Shown in pieces: positions 56,900 to 64,000 of a DNA stretch of 64,000 bases. Position numbers and translations under genes: made by a program. Source of the stretch: Martinezella calliandrae (GTDB taxonomy: Bacteria; Pseudomonadota; Alphaproteobacteria; Rhizobiales; Rhizobiaceae); NCBI RefSeq assembly GCF_030272695.1, contig NZ_JARFYN010000017.1:62001-126000 (forward strand), read 5' to 3'. Each line of letters opens with the position of its first letter. Position 1 is the first letter of the stretch. The notes under the pieces are model-generated. The model worked only from the letters and a program-made list of their open reading frames with translations. It did no database searches and was not told where the DNA came from.

Positions 56900-56929
56900 C
56901 GACGGCCGGCGCTGCAACGCCGGCCGTCG
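56900..56929 (+). terminator. Perfect 12-bp hairpin after the quinone-reductase gene
   Basis: CGACGGCCGGCG, six-base loop, CGCCGGCCGTCG; a perfect stem 69 bp after the stop. No T run follows, so it may stop transcription weakly or protect mRNA 3' ends. Confidence 0.6.
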
Positions 56930-56964
56930 GTCAGCGCATCCAGCCCGAGTTCGGATAGGGCTGC

Positions 56965-57162
56965 TCAACCTTCCAGACCGCCCACCACGCCGTCTTTGGC
57001 TGTCTCAGCCAACACGTAGAAGGCTGCACCTAGTTCGCGGTCTTCAATACCACAAGATGCAAGTCTGATGGCCTCGCAGTAGTCTTGTCCAGCTCTCAGC
57101 GTATCAATGATGTCGAGCAGCCCGACACGATCGGCACTACCTTGTGTGTGAATTTCTGGCAT
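56965..57162 (-). CDS. Small hypothetical protein
   Basis: 65 aa starting MPEIHTQGSADRVGLLDIIDTLRAG; helical and acidic with Cys residues; not recognised. GGGGAG sits five bases before the ATG at 57162. Divergent from the small HTH protein (57329), sharing a promoter region with two matching repeats; the pair may form a small regulated module. Confidence 0.6.
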   Translation of the reverse strand: MPEIHTQGSADRVGLLDIIDTLRAGQDYCEAIRLASCGIEDRELGAAFYVLAETAKDGVVGGLEG

Positions 57163-57253
57163 TGAAACTCCCCTCGCCCGATGGGCGTCAGCGTTCAAAA
57201 CGAAATTGACGCATGCGAACGCGTGCACGCTGGCAGAATCACCAGCACGCGCC

Positions 57254-57317
57254 TACAAGTGTATTCATAGGCGCATTGGTGGCCACCGTCAAGCGATTTC
57301 GATACAAGCGTATTCAT
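57254..57317. promoter_or_regulatory. Direct-repeat operator candidate
   Basis: TACAAGTGTATTCAT (57254-57268) and TACAAGCGTATTCAT (57303-57317) differ at one base, in the same orientation, 49 bp apart, between the two divergent small genes. Fits binding sites for the adjacent HTH protein; inference. Confidence 0.55.
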
Positions 57318-57328
57318 TTTGGTGAAAA

Positions 57329-57583
57329 ATGGCAGAACTTACACCGGAAGCGAACAGAGCGGCACGAGCAATCCTGAAATGGTCCGTCCGGGATCTCGCT
57401 GACAACGCGGGCATTGCATTTTCAACGGTTCACCGATTTGAATCGACAGGATCGGCCAGCGAAACAACAAAGGAGAAAATAAAAGCCGCGTTTGCTGCCC
57501 ATGGAGTGGAAATTACGAATGGCGAATACACGGGCGCTCGTCTGCTTTTGCGACGTGAGCCGAAGGATACACGTCAGGACTAA
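57329..57583 (+). CDS. Small XRE-like HTH regulator
   Basis: 84 aa. ARAILKWSVRDLADNAGIAFSTVHRFE is a clear helix-turn-helix and KIKAAFAAHGVEITNGEYTGARLL matches the C-terminal part of short rhizobial XRE regulators. No sensor domain. Immediately downstream of two matching repeats (57254, 57303) and divergent from a 65-residue unknown gene; probable autoregulator of that pair. Partner resembles neither a known toxin nor antitoxin. Confidence 0.85.
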   Translation: MAELTPEANRAARAILKWSVRDLADNAGIAFSTVHRFESTGSASETTKEKIKAAFAAHGVEITNGEYTGARLLLRREPKDTRQD

Positions 57584-57973
57584 AGAACGTCTAACGGTTG
57601 TGCACTAAATCATACGAACCGTGACAAATCGGAAGGTGGAGTTGGGACGCGCCGTTCCGGACCTGGCGATGGAAACGCCTTCGACCAGAAAAGTAAGATG
57701 CAGACGCTTTGATCGAATGCGTTAGCGCCATCGTGGTCGAGCTTTCAGCTCTTGAGCAGAGTCGAACGGGGCGCCGTAGTCCTGTGTCGGGCACCATGCC
57801 GTGTTCAAATAGTCCTCCGTGCCCGTGCCGTGCAGCGTCGGCGGCCAGGCGTCAATAGCGCCGGGCGCAGACTGGTCGCGCGCTTGCGTTAGCGTCGCCT
57901 TCTGCCCGATACCAGCCGTTCCTCTTCGTCCTTTCGAGACCGCAAATATTCCGCTCTCAGGGGCGCGTCATAG
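57584..57973. other. Intergenic stretch
   Basis: About 390 bp between the HTH gene and the octapeptide-repeat gene (convergent ends). Nothing recognised. Confidence 0.4.
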
Positions 57974-60592
57974 TCAGCTAAAAGCAGCATAGGCGGCAAT
58001 GATCGCCTCGGCTTGCGCCGAGTTTAATGCCAGCGCCTGGGTTGTCGTGATAGCGTACAATTGCTCGCTAGACAGTATGGAAATATCATGGGCTGACAAT
58101 CCCGGCAGGCCTTTGGAGCTAATCGCTTCGATCTGGCCAGTCGACAAGGTCGCAATATCCTGTGACAACAGGGCGCCGATCTCGGCGGCGGTCAGGGCAG
58201 CGATCTGCGCGCTCGACAATGAACCGATCTGCGCCGTCGACAGCGCCGCGATCTGGCTGGTGGTCAGTGCCGCGATCGAGGCGGACTTCAGCGAGGCGAT
58301 TTGTGCGGTCGAGAGGGCAGCAACGGCAACGGTGCGCAAGGCCGCAACCTGCTTCGCGCTCAAGGCGCCCATCTGCGTGGAACTCAAAGCGGCGATCTGA
58401 CCGGTCGTGAGCGCACCGATCTGGCTGGTGGTCAGTGCCGCGATTTGCGTTGTCTTAAAGGCGGCGATCGTGCCGGTAGGAAGCAAGGCGAGGCTATCGG
58501 TGGAGAGCTTCGACAGGGCAAGCGCGCTGATGGCTTCGATCTGGTCGCTCGACAATGCTGCAACATCCTGCGACGACAGAGCGCCGACCTCTGCAGCGGT
58601 CAGAGAGCCGATCTGCGGGCTCGACAACGAACCGATCTGCGCCGTCGACAACGCCGCGATCTGGCTGGTGGTCAGTGCCGCGGTCGAGGCAGACTTCAGC
58701 GAGGTGATTTGCGCGGTCGAAAGGGCGGCCACTGCGACGGTGCTCAAGGCCGCAACCTGCTTCGCGCTCAAGGCACCCATCTGCGTGGAACTCAAAGCGG
58801 CGATCTGACCGGTCATAAGCGCACCGATCTGGCTGGTGGTCAGCGCCGCGATTTGCGCGGTCTTCAAAGCGGCGATCGTGGCTGTAGAGAGCAAAGCAAC
58901 GTTATCGGTCGAGAGCTTCGACAGGGCAAGCGCGCTGATGGCTTCGATCTGGTCGCTCGACAATGCTGCAATATCCTGCGACGACAGGGCGCCGACCTCG
59001 GCGGCGGTCAGGGCAGCGATCTGCGCGCTCGACAATGAGCCGATCTGCGCCGTCGACAGCGCCGCGATCTGGCTGGTGGTCAGTGCCGCGATCGAGGCAG
59101 ACTTCAGCGAGGCGATTTGCGCGGTCGAGAGGGCAGCAACGGCAACGGTGCTCAAGGCGGCAACCTGCTTCGCGCTCAAGGCGCCTATCTGCGCGGAACT
59201 CAAAGCGGCGATCTGCCCGGTCGTGAGCGCACCGATCTGGCTGGTGGTCAGCGCTGCGATTTGCGCGGTCTTCAAAGCGGCGATCGTGGCTGTAGAGAGC
59301 AACGCAACGTTATTGGTCGAGAGCTTCGACAGGGCAAGCGCGCTGATGGCTTCGATCTGGTCGCTCGACAATGCTGCAATATCCTGCGACGACAGGGCGC
59401 CGACCTCTGCAGCGGTCAGGGCAGCGATCTGCGGGCTCGACAACGAACCGATCTGCGCCGTCGACAACGCCGCGATCTGGCTGGTGGTCAGTGCCGCGAT
59501 CGAGGCAGATTTCAGCGAGGTGATTTGCGCGGTCGAAAGGGCGGCCACCGCGACGGTGCTCAAGGCCGCAACCTGCTTCGCGCTCAAGGCATCCATCTGC
59601 GTGGAACTCAAAGCGGCGATCTGCCCGGTCGTCAGCGCACCGATCTGGCTGGAGGTCAGCGCCGCGATCTGCGCCGTCTTCAAAGCGGCGATCGTGCCGG
59701 TAGGGAGCAAGGCGACATTATTGGTGGAGAGCTTCGACAGGGCAAGCGCGCTGATGGCTTCGATCTGGTCGCTCGACAATGCCGCAATATCCTGCGACGA
59801 CAGGGCGCCGACTTCTGCGGCGGTCAGAGAGCCGATCTGCGGGCTCGACAATGAGCCGATCTGCGCCGTCGACAACGCCGCGATCTGGCTGGTGGTCAAT
59901 GCCGCAATCGAAGCAGACTTCAGCGAGGCGATTTGCGCGGTCGAGAGGGCCGCCACCGCGACGGTGCTCAAGGCGGCAACCTGCTTCGCGCTCAAGGCGC
60001 CTATCTGCGTGGAGCTCAAGGCGGCAATCTGCCCGGTCGTCAGCGCACCGATCTGGCTGGTCGTCAGCGCCGCGATCTGCGCCGTCTTCAAAGCGGCGAT
60101 CGTGCCGGTGGACAGCAAGGCGAGGCTATCGGTGGAGAGCTTCGACAGGGCAAGCGCGCTGATGGCTTCGATCTGGTCGCTCGACAATGCCGCAATATCC
60201 TGCGACGACAGGGCGCCGATTTCTGCAGCGGTCAGAGAGCCGATCTGCGGGCTCGACAATGAGCCGATCTGCGCCGTCGACAGCGCCCCGATCTGGCTGG
60301 TGGTCAGTGCCTTCACCTCGCCCGTGGACAGGCTGCCAATCTGGACCGACGACAGAACGGCCAATTGGTCCAGCCCCAAGCCTACGATAGCGCTTGCCGA
60401 TATGGCGCTCATTTGCTTCGTGGTGAGAACAGCAATGTCCTGCGTACCCAACACGGCGATCTGGGCTGAGGTAAGCGCATTGATTTGGCTCGTACTCAGC
60501 GTCGCGACCTCAGCTGTGGTCAGAGATGCGATCGTGGCCGTGGGAAGCGACCGGATCAAATTGGCGGGCAAAGAAGAGATGATTGATGTCAT
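57974..60592 (-). CDS. Octapeptide-repeat protein, 872 aa, function unknown
   Basis: Almost the whole protein is an eight-residue repeat with consensus I/V-x-A-L-S/T-x-x-Q (e.g. IAALTTSQ, IGALTTGQ, IAALSSTQ), about 105 units, likely a solenoid. At a higher level 17 octads form a 136-residue block that recurs; the marker 'SDQIEAISALALSKL' returns every 408 bp. No signal peptide, no membrane segment, no Cys. The start MTSIISSLPANLIRSL at 60592 is non-repeat. The same DNA is also open for a long way on the plus strand because the repeats avoid stops there; that is a shadow. Possible roles: surface/secreted adhesin or structural protein (non-classical secretion), unproved. Confidence 0.8.
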   Translation of the reverse strand: MTSIISSLPANLIRSLPTATIASLTTAEVATLSTSQINALTSAQIAVLGTQDIAVLTTKQMSAISASAIVGLGLDQLAVLSSVQIGSLSTGEVKALTTSQIGALSTAQIGSLSSPQIGSLTAAEIGALSSQDIAALSSDQIEAISALALSKLSTDSLALLSTGTIAALKTAQIAALTTSQIGALTTGQIAALSSTQIGALSAKQVAALSTVAVAALSTAQIASLKSASIAALTTSQIAALSTAQIGSLSSPQIGSLTAAEVGALSSQDIAALSSDQIEAISALALSKLSTNNVALLPTGTIAALKTAQIAALTSSQIGALTTGQIAALSSTQMDALSAKQVAALSTVAVAALSTAQITSLKSASIAALTTSQIAALSTAQIGSLSSPQIAALTAAEVGALSSQDIAALSSDQIEAISALALSKLSTNNVALLSTATIAALKTAQIAALTTSQIGALTTGQIAALSSAQIGALSAKQVAALSTVAVAALSTAQIASLKSASIAALTTSQIAALSTAQIGSLSSAQIAALTAAEVGALSSQDIAALSSDQIEAISALALSKLSTDNVALLSTATIAALKTAQIAALTTSQIGALMTGQIAALSSTQMGALSAKQVAALSTVAVAALSTAQITSLKSASTAALTTSQIAALSTAQIGSLSSPQIGSLTAAEVGALSSQDVAALSSDQIEAISALALSKLSTDSLALLPTGTIAAFKTTQIAALTTSQIGALTTGQIAALSSTQMGALSAKQVAALRTVAVAALSTAQIASLKSASIAALTTSQIAALSTAQIGSLSSAQIAALTAAEIGALLSQDIATLSTGQIEAISSKGLPGLSAHDISILSSEQLYAITTTQALALNSAQAEAIIAAYAAFS
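58125..60572 (-). repeat. Six in-register 408-bp tandem repeats
   Basis: The anchor GCTTCGATCTGG occurs at 58125, 58533, 58941, 59349, 59757 and 60165, each 408 bp apart (136 codons). The C-terminal copy (58125) is diverged; the central ones are nearly identical at DNA level, implying recent duplication or homogenisation. Copy number is probably variable between strains, and short-read assemblies may collapse it. Confidence 0.9.
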
Positions 60593-61010
60593 AGACGAGC
60601 GTTCCAAATTTAAGCTTGATGGCCCTTGCGTGTCAACCGGATAGGCGGCTGCCGTTGCTTTCGGATATTTGAGCGACCACGGGGCAAAGGCGCAGGAATA
60701 ATGCGAACGAATTGACTACTTGTATTTGTATAGTGCCTGCGCTCATCGCCAGAATTGTTGTTATTACAACCCGTAACAGGGACAGCTGATCCGAAGCTTG
60801 CGCGAGTTGGCTAAATGTCTCATCGCAAAATTGAGGGCGCCTCAAGGTCGGTCGATTGCCACGACTGATCGCGACATCATCACCGCTGCCGTCCGCGGGC
60901 CGCTATCTACGGTAGCGTCCGGACTGATTCGGTCACATCAGGTGGGGCCGGGTTACGTTCGTGCGGTTGCGGTTAAGAGGGAACAGATTGGAAATCGGGC
61001 CGTGAAGCGG
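60593..61010. other. Intergenic stretch
   Basis: About 420 bp upstream of the repeat gene and beyond the end of the ROK gene. 60700-60780 is AT-rich and should hold the repeat gene's promoter; no sure element was identified. Confidence 0.4.
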
Positions 61011-62210
61011 CTAGTCCTTCAAGATTGCGGCATAGCGCGGATCGAATTCCAGGCTGATCGGTCCGGCGGCGGCGCCTAGCGCGACGGACCAAGGATCGGC
61101 CATTCCAACCTGCAGGCGCGGAACCGTACGATCCGGGCGTTCGGCGAGCGACGGCAGCAACGGCCCCATGGTAACGAGGAGCCGATCGACCAAAATTCGC
61201 GGTGCGCTGCCGCATAGGATGACGGTCTGCGGATCGAAGACAGTTTCGATCAGGTGCACGCTCCATCTGAGATCAGCGGCAGCCGTCTCGACCCATTCAA
61301 CGATCCTGCGATCCTCGGTGGATACGAGGTCATGGATCTTGACGTAGAGATTCGGATCGGCCGGATCGAGAGATAGATACTGATAGAGCGAAGCCAGCGA
61401 TGCACGATGTTCGAGCGGCGTCGACTTGCCTCCGACGGCCAGCAAGGCCATCCCGATTTCTCCGGCATTGCCATAGGCGCCGGTATAGAGCTCGCCGCCG
61501 AGTATAAGGCCTGCACCGATACCATAGCCGATATAGAGGCAAACGGCATGATCGAGCCCATGCGCCGCGCCGACCATGCGTTCTGCGATCGTGGCGGCGG
61601 CGGCGTCATTTTGGATGCTGACGTCGAGGCCAGTGCCGACGGCAAGAGTTTCAAGCAGTGGAAATTTTTGCCAGGCCTCCATCATCCAGGGATCGTCGCC
61701 ATTTCCGGCAAGGCCGAATGGACCTGGCATCGCCGCGCCGAGGCCGACGAGCCTCTGTTCGGATTGTGATGCGATGGCCGTCAGATGTCTTCGAACGGCG
61801 GCAATGAGGTCGAGAATGACCCTGATGCCCGTCGTCGGCCCACCTGAGGGGAGCTTCGCCTCCAGTCGGACAAGTACATTCCCGACGAGATCGACGGCTA
61901 TTGCCCTCGTCATATGCCGGTCGATTTGAAGACCGATAGCAAACGCCCCTTCCGGAACCAAAGCGTAGGGCGTTGAAGGCTGCCCACGGCCATTGCGCAC
62001 CGTTTGCCGCGATGTCACGAGGCCGTCGCTTTCAAGCTCGTCGATGATGTTGGAAACCGTTTGTTTCGTCAGCCGCGTCGCGCGCGCCAGGTCCGCACGG
62101 GAAAGCGCCCCATTGACGCGCAACGCATCGATCATCACCCGGCGGTTATGAGCACTGGTGCCTTCGTGATTGGTGCCGCTCTTGGCGCGGATGGGGCGGG
62201 TATCGTTCAT
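61011..62210 (-). CDS. ROK-family transcriptional regulator
   Basis: 399 aa. N-terminal winged helix (ALSRADLARATRLTKQTVSNIIDELESDGLV), then the ROK kinase-like fold with GLGAAMPGPFGLAGN and CLYIGYGIGAGLILGGELYTGAYGNAGEIGMA. The usual zinc motif (CxCGxxGC) of sugar kinases is not present: around GNAGEIG the later segment reads PLEHRASLASL. ATG at 62210. Divergent from a sugar ABC operon whose promoter region holds a perfect palindrome, so it most likely represses that operon and itself, released by a sugar. Confidence 0.92.
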   Translation of the reverse strand: MNDTRPIRAKSGTNHEGTSAHNRRVMIDALRVNGALSRADLARATRLTKQTVSNIIDELESDGLVTSRQTVRNGRGQPSTPYALVPEGAFAIGLQIDRHMTRAIAVDLVGNVLVRLEAKLPSGGPTTGIRVILDLIAAVRRHLTAIASQSEQRLVGLGAAMPGPFGLAGNGDDPWMMEAWQKFPLLETLAVGTGLDVSIQNDAAAATIAERMVGAAHGLDHAVCLYIGYGIGAGLILGGELYTGAYGNAGEIGMALLAVGGKSTPLEHRASLASLYQYLSLDPADPNLYVKIHDLVSTEDRRIVEWVETAAADLRWSVHLIETVFDPQTVILCGSAPRILVDRLLVTMGPLLPSLAERPDRTVPRLQVGMADPWSVALGAAAGPISLEFDPRYAAILKD

Positions 62211-62234
62211 GTGCAATTCCCTCTTGACACCAGT

Positions 62235-62261
62235 AGAATATTGAAGAAGTAATTAAGTCAA
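62235..62261 (-). promoter_or_regulatory. Promoter candidate for the ROK gene
   Basis: On the minus strand TTGACT (62261-62256), a 15-base spacer and TATTCT (62240-62235). The -35 lies inside the palindrome at 62252-62276, which suggests autorepression. The spacer is one base shorter than usual. Confidence 0.45.
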
Positions 62262-62276
62262 GACAATTGACTTAAT
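62252..62276. promoter_or_regulatory. Perfect inverted repeat, probable ROK operator
   Basis: ATTAAGTCAA, five bases (GACAA), TTGACTTAAT: perfect ten-base arms, between the divergent ROK and sugar-ABC genes. Size and symmetry suit a dimeric winged-helix repressor. Confidence 0.8.
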
Positions 62277-62435
62277 AAGAAGCCGAAGAGTTTCGCGGGA
62301 ACAATCGGGGCGAATGAGGCCCTAACAACGATCCGACAAAACGAGGCATCCGATCTTGGCTGCCTTTTCAACAACCGGTCGCGACGCAAGCCGCCATCGG
62401 AAATCGCGGGAAAGTCAAAAAAACTGGAGGATGGA

Positions 62436-63674
62436 ATGTTGAAATCCATTAATAAGACGTTGCTCGGCGCCGCGCTGATCGGGGTGTCTTTTGCTTCGCA
62501 CGCATTTGCCGAAACCACGATCAACGCACTTTTCATGGCACAGGCCGCCTATAGCGAATCCGACGTGCGCGCTATGACCGACGCCTTCACCAAGGCGAAC
62601 CCGGACATCAAGGTTAATCTCGAATTCGTTCCGTATGAGGGCCTCCACGACAAGACGGTGCTGGCACAGGGCTCCGGCGGCGGCTATGACGTCGTCCTCT
62701 TCGATGTGATCTGGCCAGCCGAATACGCGACCAACAAAGTGCTCGTCGATGTGTCCTCGCGCATCACTGACGACATGAAGAAGGGTGTGTTGCCAGGCGC
62801 CTGGACGACGGTTCAATATGACGGCAAATATTTCGGCATGCCGTGGATTCTCGATACCAAATATCTATTCTACAACAAGGACATCCTCGAAAAGGCTGGC
62901 ATCAAGAACCCACCGAAGACCTGGGACGAGCTCGCCGAACAGGCAAAGACGATCAAGGACAAGGGACTGCTGGCGACCCCGATCGCCTGGAGCTGGTCGC
63001 AGGCCGAAGCCGCCATCTGCGACTACACGACGCTCGTCAGCGCCTATAAGGGAGACTTCCTGAAGAACGGCAAGCCGGCCTTCCAGACCGGTGGCGGTCT
63101 TGATGCCCTGAAATACATGGTTTCGAGCTACACATCCGGCCTCACCAACCCGAACTCCAAGGAATTCCTCGAGGAAGACGTTCGCAAAGTCTTCGAAAAC
63201 GGCGACGCCGCTTTCGCGCTAAACTGGACCTACATGTACAATATGGCAAACGATCCGAAGGACAGTAAAGTCGCTGGCAAGGTCGGTGTCGTACCGGCTC
63301 CGGGCGTTGCCGGTAAGAGCGAAGCTTCTGCAGTGAACGGTTCGATGGGCCTCGGCGTCACGACAGCCAGCAAGCATCCGGACGAAGCCTGGAAATACAT
63401 CAGCTTCATGACTTCGCAACCGACACAGAACCAATATGCCAAGCTCAGCCTGCCGATCTGGGCGTCTTCCTACCAGGACCCGGCGGTCACGAAGGGACAG
63501 GAAGAATTGATTGCTGCGGCAAAGGTTGGCCTTGCAGCCATGTACCCGCGCCCGACGACGCCGAAATACCAGGAGCTTTCGACTGCACTTCAACAAGCGA
63601 TCCAGGAGTCGCTGCTCGGCCAGTCCTCGCCGGAAGATGCATTGAAATCGGCTGCCGATAACAGCGGCCTCTAA
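62436..63674 (+). CDS. Sugar ABC transporter substrate-binding protein (family 1)
   Basis: 412 aa. Signal peptide MLKSINKTLLGAALIGVSFASHAFA; then the family 1 core with VNLEFVPYEGLHDK, GMPWILDTKYLFYNKDILEKAG and ALNWTYMYNMAND. Start ATG at 62436 with GGAGG five bases upstream. First gene of the sugar ABC operon controlled, by position, by the ROK protein. Exact sugar unknown. Confidence 0.95.
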   Translation: MLKSINKTLLGAALIGVSFASHAFAETTINALFMAQAAYSESDVRAMTDAFTKANPDIKVNLEFVPYEGLHDKTVLAQGSGGGYDVVLFDVIWPAEYATNKVLVDVSSRITDDMKKGVLPGAWTTVQYDGKYFGMPWILDTKYLFYNKDILEKAGIKNPPKTWDELAEQAKTIKDKGLLATPIAWSWSQAEAAICDYTTLVSAYKGDFLKNGKPAFQTGGGLDALKYMVSSYTSGLTNPNSKEFLEEDVRKVFENGDAAFALNWTYMYNMANDPKDSKVAGKVGVVPAPGVAGKSEASAVNGSMGLGVTTASKHPDEAWKYISFMTSQPTQNQYAKLSLPIWASSYQDPAVTKGQEELIAAAKVGLAAMYPRPTTPKYQELSTALQQAIQESLLGQSSPEDALKSAADNSGL

Positions 63675-63684
63675 GACAGTCTAG

Positions 63685-63711
63685 GACGGGCGGCGCAAAG
63701 TGCCGCCCGTC
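63685..63711 (+). terminator. Perfect hairpin between binding protein and permease genes
   Basis: GACGGGCGGC, seven-base loop, GCCGCCCGTC; perfect ten-bp stem 11 bp after the stop and 38 bp before the permease start. Such stems between MalE- and MalF-type genes lower permease expression or protect upstream mRNA. Confidence 0.75.
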
Positions 63712-63749
63712 TCCAATCCAGTCCGACGAATAAAAAGGGCGGCCCCAAA

Positions 63750-64000
63750 ATGTCCGGCACCTGGATGACAACCCGCGCGTGGCTTTTGATGCTGCCGCTC
63801 CTCGTGGTCATGATCGCCGTCATCGGATGGCCCTTGGTCGATACCGTCCGCCTCTCCTTCACCGACGCCAAGCTCGTCGGCACCGAAGGCAATTTCGTCG
63901 GGATTGATAATTATGCGAAGATGATCTCCGGTTCGAACTTCCAACGGACGCTGGTCACGACGGCTCTCTTTGCGGTCATTTCCGTTGCCGCCGAGATGGT
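63750..64000 (+). CDS. Sugar ABC transporter permease (MalF-like), cut by window end
   Basis: First 83 residues only: AWLLMLPLLVVMIAVIGWPLVDTVRLSFTDAKL is the usual first membrane segment of MalF/UgpA-type permeases, followed by FVGIDNYAKMI. ATG at 63750. The gene continues past the window; a second permease and perhaps an ATPase should follow. Confidence 0.92.
   Translation, partial: MSGTWMTTRAWLLMLPLLVVMIAVIGWPLVDTVRLSFTDAKLVGTEGNFVGIDNYAKMISGSNFQRTLVTTALFAVISVAAEM

Noticed and set aside
58836..60644. A 602-codon plus-strand frame across the repeat gene
   Set aside because: It is the complement of the octapeptide repeats, which lack stops in that frame; its start and ends follow the repeats and the protein is composition-biased. 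The minus gene has a clear non-repeat start and end.
1..64000. CRISPR arrays, tRNA or rRNA genes
   Set aside because: I looked for spaced short repeats and tRNA T-loop patterns and saw none; an RNA gene could still be missed by eye.

Overview
The window reads as a GC-rich alphaproteobacterial segment, most likely Rhizobium/Agrobacterium-like. The grounds are inference from content: a class III adenylate cyclase with an N-terminal sensor region, many SDR and ABC-uptake genes, a GlxA-type AraC regulator, a fused DppD/DppF ATPase, a ROK-linked sugar ABC system, and many decayed accessory genes. I could not run any search, so all names rest on motifs read by eye. No rRNA, tRNA, CRISPR array or replication origin was recognised.

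Layout. 0-3 kb: an HNH-type nuclease gene at the left edge converges on an OLD-like ATPase-TOPRIM gene, a possible defence-island border. 3.3-11 kb: adenylate cyclase, SnoaL-like protein, then a tautomerase / RND adaptor / RND pump operon and an unrecognised gene. 11-17 kb: a membrane protein and a molybdenum hydroxylase (2Fe-2S subunit plus Tat-exported molybdopterin subunit) facing a triheme cytochrome c that probably takes its electrons. 17-21.5 kb: small regulators and enzymes (orphan receiver, SDR, DUF1330, PRC-barrel) mixed with a broken winged-helix/nucleotidyltransferase gene and an esterase fragment.

21.5-37.4 kb is the most striking unit: 13 minus-strand genes in one tightly packed, often translationally coupled run. 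In transcription order they are a peptide-type ABC transporter (binding protein, two permeases, fused double ATPase), an MFS carrier, a dihydropyrimidinase/hydantoinase, an SDR, an epimerase/dehydratase, a PuuE/cyclic-imidase-like deacetylase-fold hydrolase, a ThDP enzyme lacking the usual catalytic Glu, a dihydroorotase-like protein with altered metal ligands, and two more SDRs, one without a normal Tyr/Lys pair. A GlxA-type regulator lies just upstream. I infer uptake and breakdown of a cyclic amide, imide or ureide; the substrate is unknown and no carbamoylase is present.

38-52 kb: an MFS/LysR divergent pair, a large membrane methyltransferase-like protein divergent from a Tat-exported PCMT-like protein, then a scar of a broken IS110-type transposase and the tail of a sugar ABC ATPase, a gene-poor stretch, a LysR gene, an MFS-plus-C-terminal-domain exporter and a decayed HigA-like antitoxin. 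52-57 kb: an AraC regulator followed by a nitroreductase / AhpD-like / azoreductase / DUF3788 / quinone-reductase cassette, probably for electrophile or quinone stress. 57-60.6 kb: a small divergent pair with matching upstream repeats, then an 872-residue octapeptide-repeat protein built from 408-bp tandem units. 61-64 kb: a ROK repressor divergent from a sugar ABC operon, with a perfect inverted repeat between them; the permease runs off the window.
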